NCBI RefSeq assembly: GCF_014898155.1
Contig: NZ_CP062938.1
Span: 2,604,001-2,668,000, forward strand
Direction: 5' to 3'
Origin: Bifidobacterium eulemuris
GTDB lineage: Bacteria > Actinomycetota > Actinomycetes > Actinomycetales > Bifidobacteriaceae
Length of the DNA: 64,000 bases
Shown here piece after piece: positions 55,301-64,000 of the stretch (the stretch's first letter is position 1; every line of letters starts with the position of its first letter). The notes beneath the pieces are model-generated. The model was not told the origin of the DNA. It was given only the letters and a program-made list of their open reading frames with translations, and searched no databases. The position numbers and the translations under genes were made by a program.

Positions 55301-58300
55301 ACGTAACAGGTAACGGCAATTGCTGGAGTTTCTACTCCAGCACTTCATTGAGGAAGATCCTTCTCCCACGTCGAGGCGTAGCCGGTGAAGATTGCTGGAG
55401 TTTCTACTCCAGCACTTCATTGAGGACCGTACAGCGTCGTGGAATGCACGTGCCTTAACGGAAATTGCTGGAGTTTCTACTCCAGCACTTCATTGAGGAC
55501 AAAACTCAATCACACTGACAGGCATGACGCTTGCATTGCTGGAGTTTCTACTCCAGCACTTCATTGAGGACAAAACTCAATCACACTGACAGGCATGACG
55601 CTTGCATTGCTGGAGTTTCTACTCCAGCACTTCATTGAGGACTGTTGGATAAGTTTCTGACGGCGAAGTCGCAGGATTGCTGGAGTTTCTACTCCAGCAC
55701 TTCATTGAGGATAAAATAGGGCATGATCTCACGCATGGTCTGCCCCAAATTGCTGGAGTTTCTACTCCAGCACTTCATTGAGGACATTCGGGCTGGCCGT
55801 AGGGGAGTGGGAGACTGTTATTGCTGGAGTTTCTACTCCAGCACTTCATTGAGGATTCTCTTAGGAGACGGTGATTTCGAATTGGGGTTGGCTATTGCTG
55901 GAGTTTCTACTCCAGCACTTCATTGAGGAGAACGTGCGCATCAGCAGCGTCGAAACCGACGATCCAATTGCTGGAGTTTCTACTCCAGCACTTCATTGAG
56001 GATGGGATGCAGAATCACAAGAGGAAAGAATCCAATACCAGTGCTGGAGTTTCTACTCCAGCACTTCATTGAGGATGGGCGACCCATAGTCCGCAATTAT
56101 GTTTCGCGGCGAATTGCTGGAGTTTCTACTCCAGCACTTCATTGAGGAAATCAGGCGTATTCGCTATTGTCCGTGTGGGATGGAATTGCTGGAGTTTCTA
56201 CTCCAGCACTTCATTGAGGAACTGTTGATCTTGTGCGTGACGGTAAAACGATATTATTGCTGGAGTTTCTACTCCAGCACTTCATTGAGGACGTATCGTC
56301 GGGGAATTCGGACACGTCGACGGTGCCATTGCTGGAGTTTCTACTCCAGCACTTCATTGAGGAGGTATCGATTCCATCACCATCCATTGGTGGGATGACC
56401 ATTGCTGGAGTTTCTACTCCAGCACTTCATTGAGGAACGCAGAATCGCCGCGATCAGTACGCCATCTCGTGGGATTGCTGGAGTTTCTACTCCAGCACTT
56501 CATTGAGGATTGCCCAAGTCCACCGACTTCGTGTGGTTCATGCTATTGCTGGAGTTTCTACTCCAGCACTTCATTGAGGAGAGTAACTGCCGCTCAAATC
56601 GAGGGAACAGAAGCATCATTGCTGGAGTTTCTACTCCAGCACTTCATTGAGGATCGTACTCGAACACGCCCACCGGCGTCAAGACCCGCGATTGCTGGAG
56701 TTTCTACTCCAGCACTTCATTGAGGATTGCGCTACATTCCATAATTCGATTTCGTTTAAAATTGCTGGAGTTTCTACTCCAGCACTTCATTGAGGAGCGA
56801 GCAATGGTGGCGCGACCACATCAAAACCCTGCCATTGCTGGAGTTTCTACTCCAGCACTTCATTGAGGAGTTTTGCAGAAGACATGCGAGAAAATAATTC
56901 GCACAAATTGCTGGAGTTTCTACTCCAGCACTTCATTGAGGATCCGACGTGTTCAGCCCTGTGCTGCCGCAGTCCGAACATTGCTGGAGTTTCTACTCCA
57001 GCACTTCATTGAGGATGGCCATGGCCATCGCCACGGCTCTGTTGAACGCCGATTGCTGGAGTTTCTACTCCAGCACTTCATTGAGGAGTCGAAAATCTGT
57101 TCGCGAAACGCCCGAACATTACCACATTGCTGGAGTTTCTACTCCAGCACTTCATTGAGGACAGATCTCCTGCACGCCGTCGGGGAGGTCTTCGAGATTG
57201 CTGGAGTTTCTACTCCAGCACTTCATTGAGGAGAGGGCGTGTAGCTCGGTGTGTACGACTGCTGGTAGTAATTGCTGGAGTTTCTACTCCAGCACTTCAT
57301 TGAGGAGCTAACCCCTTCCACGTCGCCTTACATGCGAAAATTATTGCTGGAGTTTCTACTCCAGCACTTCATTGAGGAGGAAGCACGGTGCAGAACATCG
57401 CATACAAGTGGCTATTGCTGGAGTTTCTACTCCAGCACTTCATTGAGGAGAGGCCGTCGAGGCGGCGGACACCACCAAAGGCTCAAATTGCTGGAGTTTC
57501 TACTCCAGCACTTCATTGAGGAAATGAGCGGGCGGGCAAATGGGAGACCGACACCAGCATTGCTGGAGTTTCTACTCCAGCACTTCATTGAGGAGGGTTA
57601 AGTGGGTCACAAGCATTGCCCAATAGATAAAGATTGCTGGAGTTTCTACTCCAGCACTTCATTGAGGAACCGTCGACCTTGTGCGCGACGGTAAAACGAT
57701 TCTATTGCTGGAGTTTCTACTCCAGCACTTCATTGAGGAGGTTACACGTGGCGCAACGTCGAGGAGTGAGGCCTAATTGCTGGAGTTTCTACTCCAGCAC
57801 TTCATTGAGGACTGCATATTTGGAAGATCCTGTCCGTGTCGGGATTCATTGCTGGAGTTTCTACTCCAGCACTTCATTGAGGACGGCAGAAGCGCTGCAC
57901 GTTGGTGCATGAGCTGATGCAATTGCTGGAGTTTCTACTCCAGCACTTCATTGAGGATTGAACGTCTGCGTGACGTTCGTGATGTTCCCACCGATTGCTG
58001 GAGTTTCTACTCCAGCACTTCATTGAGGAGATGGATTCACGTCGGGCGCATGCCATGTCAACGAATTGCTGGAGTTTCTACTCCAGCACTTCATTGAGGA
58101 CTGGGCTCGGGTATCTTCGACGCGATAGCCGATCCGATTGCTGGAGTTTCTACTCCAGCACTTCATTGAGGAACAGAGCATCACCGAATTGCGTGGGATT
58201 CTGAATGGCATTGCTGGAGTTTCTACTCCAGCACTTCATTGAGGACAGTACGCACTACGGATTGGAGGACTGCTGACATGGATTGCTGGAGTTTCTACTC

Positions 58301-59042
58301 CAGCACTTCATTGAGGAACGGTGGACATGGTTAGTTTCCTTTCTGTTGGATTTGATTGCTGGAGTTTCTACTCCAGCACTTCATTGAGGAGAGCGCGATT
58401 GGCTCCACATTGTCAGCCGTAGGCGGAGATTGCTGGAGTTTCTACTCCAGCACTTCATTGAGGTGGCATGGGACGGCGCGCAATGACCTCCGCCGCGCCG
58501 TATTGCTGGAGTCTCTACTCCAGCACTTCATTGAGGACTGTCGTGGATACAAGGACACGCGCAAGCAGCCTCGGATTGCTGGAGTTTCTACTCCGGCACT
58601 TCGTTGAGGAACGCACTCGTGCAACTTTCTCACCGTCGTCGCCGACGATTGCCGGAGTCTTTACTCCAGCGCTTCATTGAGGAGCGAGGTCGACGACCTC
58701 GCCGTCGCCCGCGACGGTATTGCTGGAGTCTCTACTTCAGCACTTCGTTGAGGACCGTCCTCGTGGGACTGTCTGCACGCCATGTTCCAAATTGCTGAAG
58801 TCTCTGCTCCAGCACTTCATTGAGGAGTGCATTGCCCTCTCGGATAGGCGCGGCAGACCGGGATTGCTGGAGTCTGTACTCCAGCACTTCATTGAGGAAT
58901 GGGAGCAGGGCTTAGGGGATGATGTGAGATTCAAAATTGCTGGAGTCTCTGCTCTGGCACTTCATTGAGGGCGGGACAACAACGACGGCGGCTGAGGCGG
59001 TATGAAAGTGCTGGAGTTTCCACTCCAGCACTCCATTGATGA
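52346..59042 (+). CRISPR. Type I-G CRISPR array, 93 repeats and 92 spacers
   Basis: A 36-nt repeat beginning ATTGCTGGAGTTTCTACTCC and ending CAGCACTTCATTGAGGA, with an inner stem CTGGAG/CTCCAG, repeats every 70-80 bp. Spacers are mostly 34-38 nt; the one at 53676-53719 is 44 nt. Repeats are near-perfect from the leader end until about 58430. After that they degrade (starts 58429, 58502, 58575, 58648, 58719, 58791, 58863, 58936, 59007), marking the trailer. Spacers 55500-55534 and 55571-55605 are identical. Spacers 52598-52634 and 52814-52850 differ by one base. Spacers 56221-56255 and 57669-57703 encode the same peptide. Confidence 0.98.
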
Positions 59043-59070
59043 GGGCCGAACTCCTGATAGCCTAACTGTT

Positions 59071-60294
59071 ATGACACAGTCTCCCGTTCCCGCTGCTGCA
59101 CCGAACTACAACCGTACGATGATCGCCTGTTTCGTGGGCTACATCACTCAGGCGGTGATCAACAACTATATGCCGCTATTGTTCGTCACCTTCGCGGCGA
59201 CGCTGGGCATCGATATGGCGCGCCTGTCCGCGTTGATCACGGTGAATTTCATTACGCAGCTAGTAGTGGATGTGTTGGCCGGGCGGTTTGTGGATAGGAT
59301 CGGTTACAAGCCCTGTATTATCGCGGCGCATGTGTCGGCCGCTGCGGGACTGCTGGTGCTGGGACTGGTGCCAACACGTGTGTCTGACCCATACTGGGCC
59401 ATTCTGGTGGCGATTTTGCTGTATGCCTTGGGCGGCGGACTGATCGAAGTGATGGTCTCGCCGATTGTGGAGGCCTGCCCCTCCGAGCACAAGGCCAAGG
59501 CGATGAGTCTGCTGCATTCGTTCTATTGCTGGGGACAACTGGGCACTGTGGTGATTTCCACACTGTTTCTGTGGGCATTCGGTACGGGAACGTGGCCGAT
59601 GCTGGCTTGCCTGTGGGCGATTGTGCCGCTGGTCGGCATTGTGATGTTCTGGAGCGCGCCGATGCCGCGCATCGTGCCCGAAGGCGTGGCGACGATGCGG
59701 TTGGTCGATTTGGCGGCCAAACCGGTGTTCTATCTGCTGTTCGTGATGATGCTGTGCGCGGGCGCGGCCGAACAGGGCATGAGCCAGTGGGCGAGCACCT
59801 TCGCGGAAACCGGACTGGGCGTGACCAAAGTGGTAGGTGACCTCGCCGGCCCCGCTGCGTTCGCTCTGATGATGGGCCTGTCCCGCACCATCTACGGAAT
59901 ATTGGGGCACAAGCTTAATCTCCGGGCATTCATCGCCGGCAGTTCGATGCTGTGCGTGGCCACCTACCTGACCGCGGCGCTAACGACTTCGCCGGTACTA
60001 GGGCTGGTGGCCTGTGCGCTAACCGGTTTCTCGGTCGGCATTATGTGGCCCGGCACTTTCTCGTTGGGTGCGGATGCGATGCCCGGCGGCGGCACGCTGA
60101 TGTTCGCCCTGTTCGCGGTGGCCGGCGACTTGGGGTGCGCCGGAGGCCCGGCCGTAGTGGGATTCATCGCCGCGGCCAACGGCAACAATCTCAAAGCCGG
60201 GCTACTATTCGGCTCGATTTTCGCTGTGATTCTGCTGGTGTGCGTCCTTATCGTGCGGCGTGCCAGCGTCGCTACTGCGTCTTCACATGACTGA
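59071..60294 (+). CDS. MFS transporter directly after the CRISPR trailer
   Basis: Protein of 407 residues with 12 predicted helices. It resembles the FucP/sugar-MFS type, with VDVLAGRFVDRIGYKPCII after helix 2 and ALTGFSVGIMWPGTFSLG late. The chosen ATG is only 28 bp after the last degenerate repeat and lacks a clear Shine-Dalgarno. Transcription may run in from the array or start on a near-leaderless promoter (TAGCCTAAC region). The frame extends upstream into the last repeat, which is coincidental. Confidence 0.85.
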   Translation: MTQSPVPAAAPNYNRTMIACFVGYITQAVINNYMPLLFVTFAATLGIDMARLSALITVNFITQLVVDVLAGRFVDRIGYKPCIIAAHVSAAAGLLVLGLVPTRVSDPYWAILVAILLYALGGGLIEVMVSPIVEACPSEHKAKAMSLLHSFYCWGQLGTVVISTLFLWAFGTGTWPMLACLWAIVPLVGIVMFWSAPMPRIVPEGVATMRLVDLAAKPVFYLLFVMMLCAGAAEQGMSQWASTFAETGLGVTKVVGDLAGPAAFALMMGLSRTIYGILGHKLNLRAFIAGSSMLCVATYLTAALTTSPVLGLVACALTGFSVGIMWPGTFSLGADAMPGGGTLMFALFAVAGDLGCAGGPAVVGFIAAANGNNLKAGLLFGSIFAVILLVCVLIVRRASVATASSHD

Positions 60295-60371
60295 ATTTCG
60301 CTTGTTGAAATTCGTAAGGACAGTCACCTGGAAAGTATGAAGGCTTACGGCGGTGGGGTAGGATTGGGGCT

Positions 60372-61109
60372 GTGACGATGATTGAAATCGCAGTGCAGGA
60401 TGTCGAAGGCGCGCGTACCGCCAAAGAAGAAGGTGCCGACCGTATTGAGTTATGCTCGGCGTTGGGTGCCACAGGCGGACTCACGCCAAGTTTCGGACTT
60501 ATCCGGGCCTGCGCCCGCGTGGAGGTGCCCCAAGGCGTGCAGGTGCTCATCCGATCCCGCGCCGGTTCGTTCGTGTTCAGCGATGACGAACGGAACGTGC
60601 AGTTGGATGACGTCCGCGCGGCCGTCGAAGCCGGAGCCTCCGGAGTGGTCGTGGGCGGGCTGACGGACGAAGGCAAGCTGGACGAGCCTTTCGCCGCCGC
60701 GCTCGCCGAAGCGGCCCGTGAGGCGGGGGCTCGTGTCGGTCACGATATCGACATCACCTTCCACCGAGCCTTCGATGTGACCCGTGATCGTTTCGCCGTG
60801 ATGGACGCACTCATCGGCATGGGATACACGCGCATTCTCACTTCGGGTGGTGCCGCAGGCGTGCCCGAAGGATTGGACGCCCTGCGCGAGCTGGTCGATC
60901 ATGCGGCCGGTCGTATTCAAATCCAAGCCGGAGGCGGACTCACGGTCGAATCCATCCCCGAGGCGATGGCCACGGGAGTGGACGCGCTGCATATGTCCGC
61001 CAAACGACTTGTCGTCTCCGAAGGCGGTCCCGGTGGCGGGGGAGCCGCGCCGATAGAGTGCACGGACCGCGACGTCGTGCGCGCGGCCGTCGCCGCGGTG
61101 CGAGTCTGA
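60372..61109 (+). CDS. cutC: CutC family protein
   Basis: CutC-type TIM-barrel protein of 245 residues (IEIAVQDVEGARTAKEEGADRIELCSALGATGGLTPS near the start, shortened here to its role as the family signature; ILTSGGAAG; IQIQAGGG). The family was linked to copper homeostasis, but that role is doubtful and its enzymatic activity is not settled. GTG at 60372 or ATG at 60378 may start it. The last 19 residues are unusual, because a near copy of this tail lies 940 bp downstream. Confidence 0.9.
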   Translation: MTMIEIAVQDVEGARTAKEEGADRIELCSALGATGGLTPSFGLIRACARVEVPQGVQVLIRSRAGSFVFSDDERNVQLDDVRAAVEAGASGVVVGGLTDEGKLDEPFAAALAEAAREAGARVGHDIDITFHRAFDVTRDRFAVMDALIGMGYTRILTSGGAAGVPEGLDALRELVDHAAGRIQIQAGGGLTVESIPEAMATGVDALHMSAKRLVVSEGGPGGGGAAPIECTDRDVVRAAVAAVRV

Positions 61110-61185
61110 GTTCACTGTCGCTCGCGCAGCATAGGTATGTGATATGGCTTGATCTATTTCGCCTTTATGGTGTGGCGAGCGTAAT

Positions 61186-61217
61186 ACTCGGCTAGAGGTC
61201 TTAATCTCCAGCCGAGT
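61186..61217. terminator. Terminator between cutC and the toxin gene
   Basis: Stem ACTCGGCT-GAG / CTC-AGCCGAGT with loop GTCTTAAT, placed between convergent genes. Confidence 0.7.
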
Positions 61218-61220
61218 CAC

Positions 61221-61553
61221 TTATTTGTTCGCAGAATCACCGCGCGGCCACTCCACACCGAACCGGCACGCACTCAACTCCGCATGAGAACAGATACGCA
61301 CCATACGCACGAACCCTCGTCCACGCCAGTACAGCACAAGCACGTCATCATCACCCATATGGAACTCAACACACCCGTTGTAACAGCCGCCTGGTTTATT
61401 CAATACATGCGGCCCATACGAATCCGGTACGCAGCCATCAGTTGCCAGAAAATCAGCGACGACATCACGCACTTCACGCGCGTAATCCACACGCCAACGC
61501 GACAAGCGCGCAAGGTCCGCCGAAAACTCCGGCGTGAAACGAACCTCAACCAC
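61221..61553 (-). CDS. YafQ/RelE-like toxin of a type II toxin-antitoxin pair
   Basis: A 110-residue RelE/ParE-fold protein. The pattern PHVLNKPGGCYNGCVEFHMG, DDVLVLYW and VRMVRICSHAEL fits the YafQ ribosome-dependent mRNA interferases (H-x-L, G-x-E-x-H, D-x-L-L-x-Y, R-x-x-SH-x-EL). The GTG start overlaps the antitoxin stop, so the two are coupled. The longer frame upstream of the GTG is very Arg-rich and out of keeping. Confidence 0.8.
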   Translation of the reverse strand: MVEVRFTPEFSADLARLSRWRVDYAREVRDVVADFLATDGCVPDSYGPHVLNKPGGCYNGCVEFHMGDDDVLVLYWRGRGFVRMVRICSHAELSACRFGVEWPRGDSANK

Positions 61554-61770
61554 GCTCCGCTCCCGATATGATCGTATCCATATACGAACGCGCCTCACTC
61601 GGTGACTTGCAGACGACCTCACCCGGCGCATTATCGAGTGCGTACGCCGGCGTACCCGAATCCGCATAACCACTCACATATGCGCCAAGCAGGCTAATCA
61701 GATCAACCCCGCGTGAACGTGCCAAAGCCTCAGCCTCGGCATAACGCGGCAACGATTCAACAGCAGTCAT
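61546..61770 (-). CDS. Antitoxin partner of the YafQ-like toxin
   Basis: A 74-residue acidic protein (MTAVESLPRYAEAEALARSR at the start, ending ISGAERG) preceding and overlapping the toxin gene, the usual antitoxin-first order. GAGGTGAG precedes the ATG. The family is not certain; RelB/DinJ-like by position. It probably autoregulates the pair. Confidence 0.72.
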   Translation of the reverse strand: MTAVESLPRYAEAEALARSRGVDLISLLGAYVSGYADSGTPAYALDNAPGEVVCKSPSEARSYMDTIISGAERG

Positions 61771-61983
61771 AACTCACCTCGCTTCCAACTCAAATATTAC
61801 CCGCCCCTCCTTGGAACGGGCCTAATACGCTGCCAGCCCATAAAGAGGCGGACATCGCCAAGAGGCGCGCGCAATCAGCCTAAGCCGACTGCTTTCTTTT
61901 CAACTCACTCCAGATATCTCCTAACAGTTTTCTGGGATTGGCGATAGGGCAAGGCGTGTAAGTGGTTCGGTAGGGTGACTGGG

Positions 61984-62040
61984 CGTGCCGATAGAGCGCA
62001 CGGACCGCGATGTCGTGCGCGCGGCCGTCGTCGTGGTGCG
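61984..62040 (+). pseudogene. Remnant copy of the cutC 3' end
   Basis: These 57 bases match the cutC tail (61047-61103) except for five transitions, and keep the reading frame (PIERTDRDVVRAAV against PIECTDRDVVRAAV). The frame then runs on as RRRGSEWDFVRPAVI and a stop. It may be a broken second cutC or the original tail displaced when the toxin-antitoxin block arrived. The rest of 61771-62090 shows nothing else. Confidence 0.7.
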
Positions 62041-62081
62041 GCGACGCGGAAGCGAATGGGATTTCGTCCGACCGGCGGTGA

Positions 62082-62087
62082 TATGAT
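62082..62087 (+). promoter_or_regulatory. Possible -10 of the ileS T-box transcript
   Basis: TATGAT placed just before the start of the structured leader. No good -35 is visible. Confidence 0.4.
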
Positions 62088-62094
62088 AGGCGGC

Positions 62095-62394
62095 GTTGTG
62101 ACGCGATGATCCGTTATCAGCGGGGAGCGCTCGGAAGAACGGCCGCGATCGACGGTGCGAGGAATCGCATGGCGGGAACGGCTTATTAGACCCGACGGGA
62201 CCGGCCCGACATAGCCGGACATGAAGCGGTCGCGCATCATCCGCCAAACACAGGCGGGCGGGCGTGGCAAGCGAGGTGGTACCGCGGTATGCCTCGGTCG
62301 GCACGGCGTCCCGGCGCATGACGGGAGCGCAAGCCGGCCCGTCATCATCGTCCTCGTGAGGAAACCAACGAAGCATCTCACGAGGAGAACAGCG
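62095..62394 (+). promoter_or_regulatory. T-box riboswitch controlling ileS, translational type
   Basis: Contains the T-box core TGGTACCGCGG (62277-62287) that pairs with the CCA end of uncharged tRNA. An ATC in the upstream structured part (GCGATCGACGG) could be the Ile specifier. Downstream, CCTCGTGAG (62352-62360) can pair with CTCACGAGG (62377-62385), which includes the Shine-Dalgarno, so the switch should hide the ribosome site rather than end transcription. This is the arrangement known for actinobacterial ileS. Confidence 0.88.
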
Positions 62395-64000
62395 GTGAGC
62401 GAGAACACCAACAGTGTGTATCCCAAGGCGGCGGTGAGCGACGAGACCAAGCGCGTCGCGCCGAACCCCAGCTTCCCCAATCTGGAGGAATCCGTCCTCA
62501 AGTATTGGGACCAGGACGACACCTTCAACAAGTCCATCGAACGCAACCCTTCCGGCGACCACAGCCAGAACGAATTCGTCTTCTTCGACGGACCGCCCTT
62601 CGCCAACGGTCTGCCGCACTACGGCCACCTGCTGACCGGCTACGCGAAGGACGTGATCCCGCGCTACCAGACCATGAAGGGCCGCAAGGTCAACCGCGTG
62701 TTCGGCTGGGACACCCACGGCCTGCCCGCCGAGCTGGAGGCGCAGAAGGAGCTCGGCATCGACTCCGTGGACCAGATCCACGAGCTCGGCATCGACAAGT
62801 TCAACGACGCCTGCCGCTCCTCGGTGCTCAAATACACCAACGAATGGCAGGATTACGTGCATCGCCAGGCCCGCTGGGTCGATTTCGAGCACGGATACAA
62901 GACGCTCAACATCCCCTACATGGAGTCCGTGATGTGGGCGTTCAAGCAGCTCTACGACAAGGGTCTGGCCTATAAGGGCTACCGCGTGCTGCCGTACTGC
63001 CCCAAGGACCAGACGCCGCTGAGCGCGCACGAGCTGCGCATGGACGCCGACGTGTACCAGGACCGCCAGGACACCACCGTCTCCGTCGCCGTCAAGCTGC
63101 GCGACGAGGAGGACGCCTACGCCGTCTTCTGGACCACCACGCCCTGGACCGTGCCCACCAACTTCGCCATCGTCGTCGGCGCCGACATCGACTATGTCGA
63201 GGTGCGCCCCACCGAAGGCAAATTCGCCGGCAAGAAGTTTTACCTCGGCAAGCCCCTGCTCGCCTCCTACGCGAAGGAGCTCGGCGAGGACTACGAGATC
63301 GTGCGCGAGCTCAAGGGCGCCGAGATGGAAGGCTGGCGTTACTGGCCGGTGTTCCCGTACTTCGCCGGCGACGATGCGCTCGCCGAAGACGGCACCCCCG
63401 GCCCGAACGCCTATCAGATCTTCACCGCCGACTACGTCGACACCAATGAGGGCACCGGCCTCGTGCACCAGGCGCCCTACGGCGAGGACGATATGAACAC
63501 GCTCAACGCGCACGGCATCAAAAGCGTGGACGTGCTTGACGAAGGCTGCCATTTCAACGCGCTGTGCCCCGACTACGAGGGCCAGTACGTGTTCGACGCG
63601 AACCTGCCGATCCTGCGCAACCTGCGCGCCGGCGACGGTCCGCTCGCCCGCATGGGCGAGGACCAGCGGGCGATCCTCTTCCAGGAGAAGAGCTACGTGC
63701 ACTCCTATCCGCACTGCTGGCGTTGCGCCACCCCGCTGATCTACAAACCGGTCTCCAGCTGGTTCGTCTCCGTGACCAAGATCAAGGACCGTCTGCTCGA
63801 ACTCAACCAGGAGATCAACTGGATTCCGGACAACGTCAAGGACGGCCAGTTCGGCAAGTGGCTCGCCAACGCGCGCGACTGGTCCATCTCCCGCAACCGC
63901 TTCTGGGGCAGCCCGATCCCGGTGTGGGTGAGCGACGATCCGAAGTATCCGCGCGTCGACGTGTACGGTTCGCTGGAGGAGCTCAAGGCCGACTTCGGCG
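62395..64000 (+). CDS. ileS: Isoleucyl-tRNA synthetase, 5' part (runs off the window)
   Basis: The first 535 residues of IleRS are visible from a GTG start preceded by GAGGAG, with no stop before the edge. The class I HIGH motif reads PHYGH in GPPFANGLPHYGHLL. WDTHGLPAE and the editing-domain WTTTPWTVPTN are present, as is the zinc/connective segment YPHCWRCATPLIY; the KMSKS loop lies beyond the edge. It charges tRNA-Ile in the cytoplasm. Regulated by the T-box directly upstream. Confidence 0.97.
   Translation, partial: MSENTNSVYPKAAVSDETKRVAPNPSFPNLEESVLKYWDQDDTFNKSIERNPSGDHSQNEFVFFDGPPFANGLPHYGHLLTGYAKDVIPRYQTMKGRKVNRVFGWDTHGLPAELEAQKELGIDSVDQIHELGIDKFNDACRSSVLKYTNEWQDYVHRQARWVDFEHGYKTLNIPYMESVMWAFKQLYDKGLAYKGYRVLPYCPKDQTPLSAHELRMDADVYQDRQDTTVSVAVKLRDEEDAYAVFWTTTPWTVPTNFAIVVGADIDYVEVRPTEGKFAGKKFYLGKPLLASYAKELGEDYEIVRELKGAEMEGWRYWPVFPYFAGDDALAEDGTPGPNAYQIFTADYVDTNEGTGLVHQAPYGEDDMNTLNAHGIKSVDVLDEGCHFNALCPDYEGQYVFDANLPILRNLRAGDGPLARMGEDQRAILFQEKSYVHSYPHCWRCATPLIYKPVSSWFVSVTKIKDRLLELNQEINWIPDNVKDGQFGKWLANARDWSISRNRFWGSPIPVWVSDDPKYPRVDVYGSLEELKADFG

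Noticed and set aside
52791..58968. Many open frames with peptides such as LLEFLLQHFIE through the I-G array
   Set aside because: They are translations of the 36-nt repeat, which lacks stops in most frames; no ribosome sites and they occur on both strands.

Overview
The window looks like a chromosomal segment of a Bifidobacterium. This is inferred from the high GC content, many GTG starts, a large set of plant-glycoside hydrolases with LacI, TetR and MerR regulators, a type I-G CRISPR system with a csb3-type large subunit as known from Bifidobacterium animalis, and a translational T-box in front of ileS. No rRNA or tRNA gene was seen, so the species is not fixed.

Layout. (1) Bases 1-8690 are the trailer-side part of a very long type I-C-like CRISPR array (92 repeats of 33 nt visible, 91 spacers). 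It enters from the left edge and is split by an intact IS21-family element (430-2991) with a 6-bp target duplication. The cas genes for this repeat type are not in the window. (2) Bases 8750-37500 are a glycoside-utilisation island: three GH3 enzymes (one with reversed domain order and membrane anchors at both ends), a GH1, a GH78 alpha-L-rhamnosidase, a DUF5060/DUF4038-type hydrolase, six sugar-type transporters (five MFS, one GPH), an SDR, a Gfo/Idh/MocA oxidoreductase, and four local regulators (MerR, LacI, two TetR). Palindromic operators sit in several promoters. Enzymes and transporters are paired, so each unit probably imports and cleaves one class of plant or host glycoside. (3) Bases 37500-42380 hold a dispersed inverted-repeat element and a MarR-ABC-ABC exporter operon. 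(4) Bases 42400-59042 hold a complete type I-G CRISPR-Cas locus: csb1, csb2, cas3, csb3/cas8, a cas4-cas1 fusion, cas2, a leader, and 93 repeats of 36 nt. (5) Bases 59071-64000 hold an MFS transporter, cutC, a YafQ-like toxin-antitoxin pair, a cutC tail remnant, a T-box leader and the 5' part of ileS.

The most interesting object lies just upstream of csb1 in what looks like empty DNA. An 18-residue hydrophobic ORF with a near-perfect Shine-Dalgarno (42592-42648) is followed by a degenerate repeat, a 36-nt spacer-like segment and a second degenerate repeat (42676-42778). The spacer-like segment matches the promoter/leader of the small ORF in inverted orientation at 18 of 22 positions, next to a TTA that would be a TTN PAM. 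A weaker match next to TTG lies in front of csb1. This architecture resembles CreTA (CRISPR-regulated toxin-antitoxin RNA) modules, here attached to a type I-G system. It is an inference from sequence and needs experiment.

The arrays also hold readable history: a spacer split by the IS and exactly restorable, a four-fold tandem spacer, near-identical spacer pairs, and one pair that differs almost only at third codon positions and encodes the same peptide.
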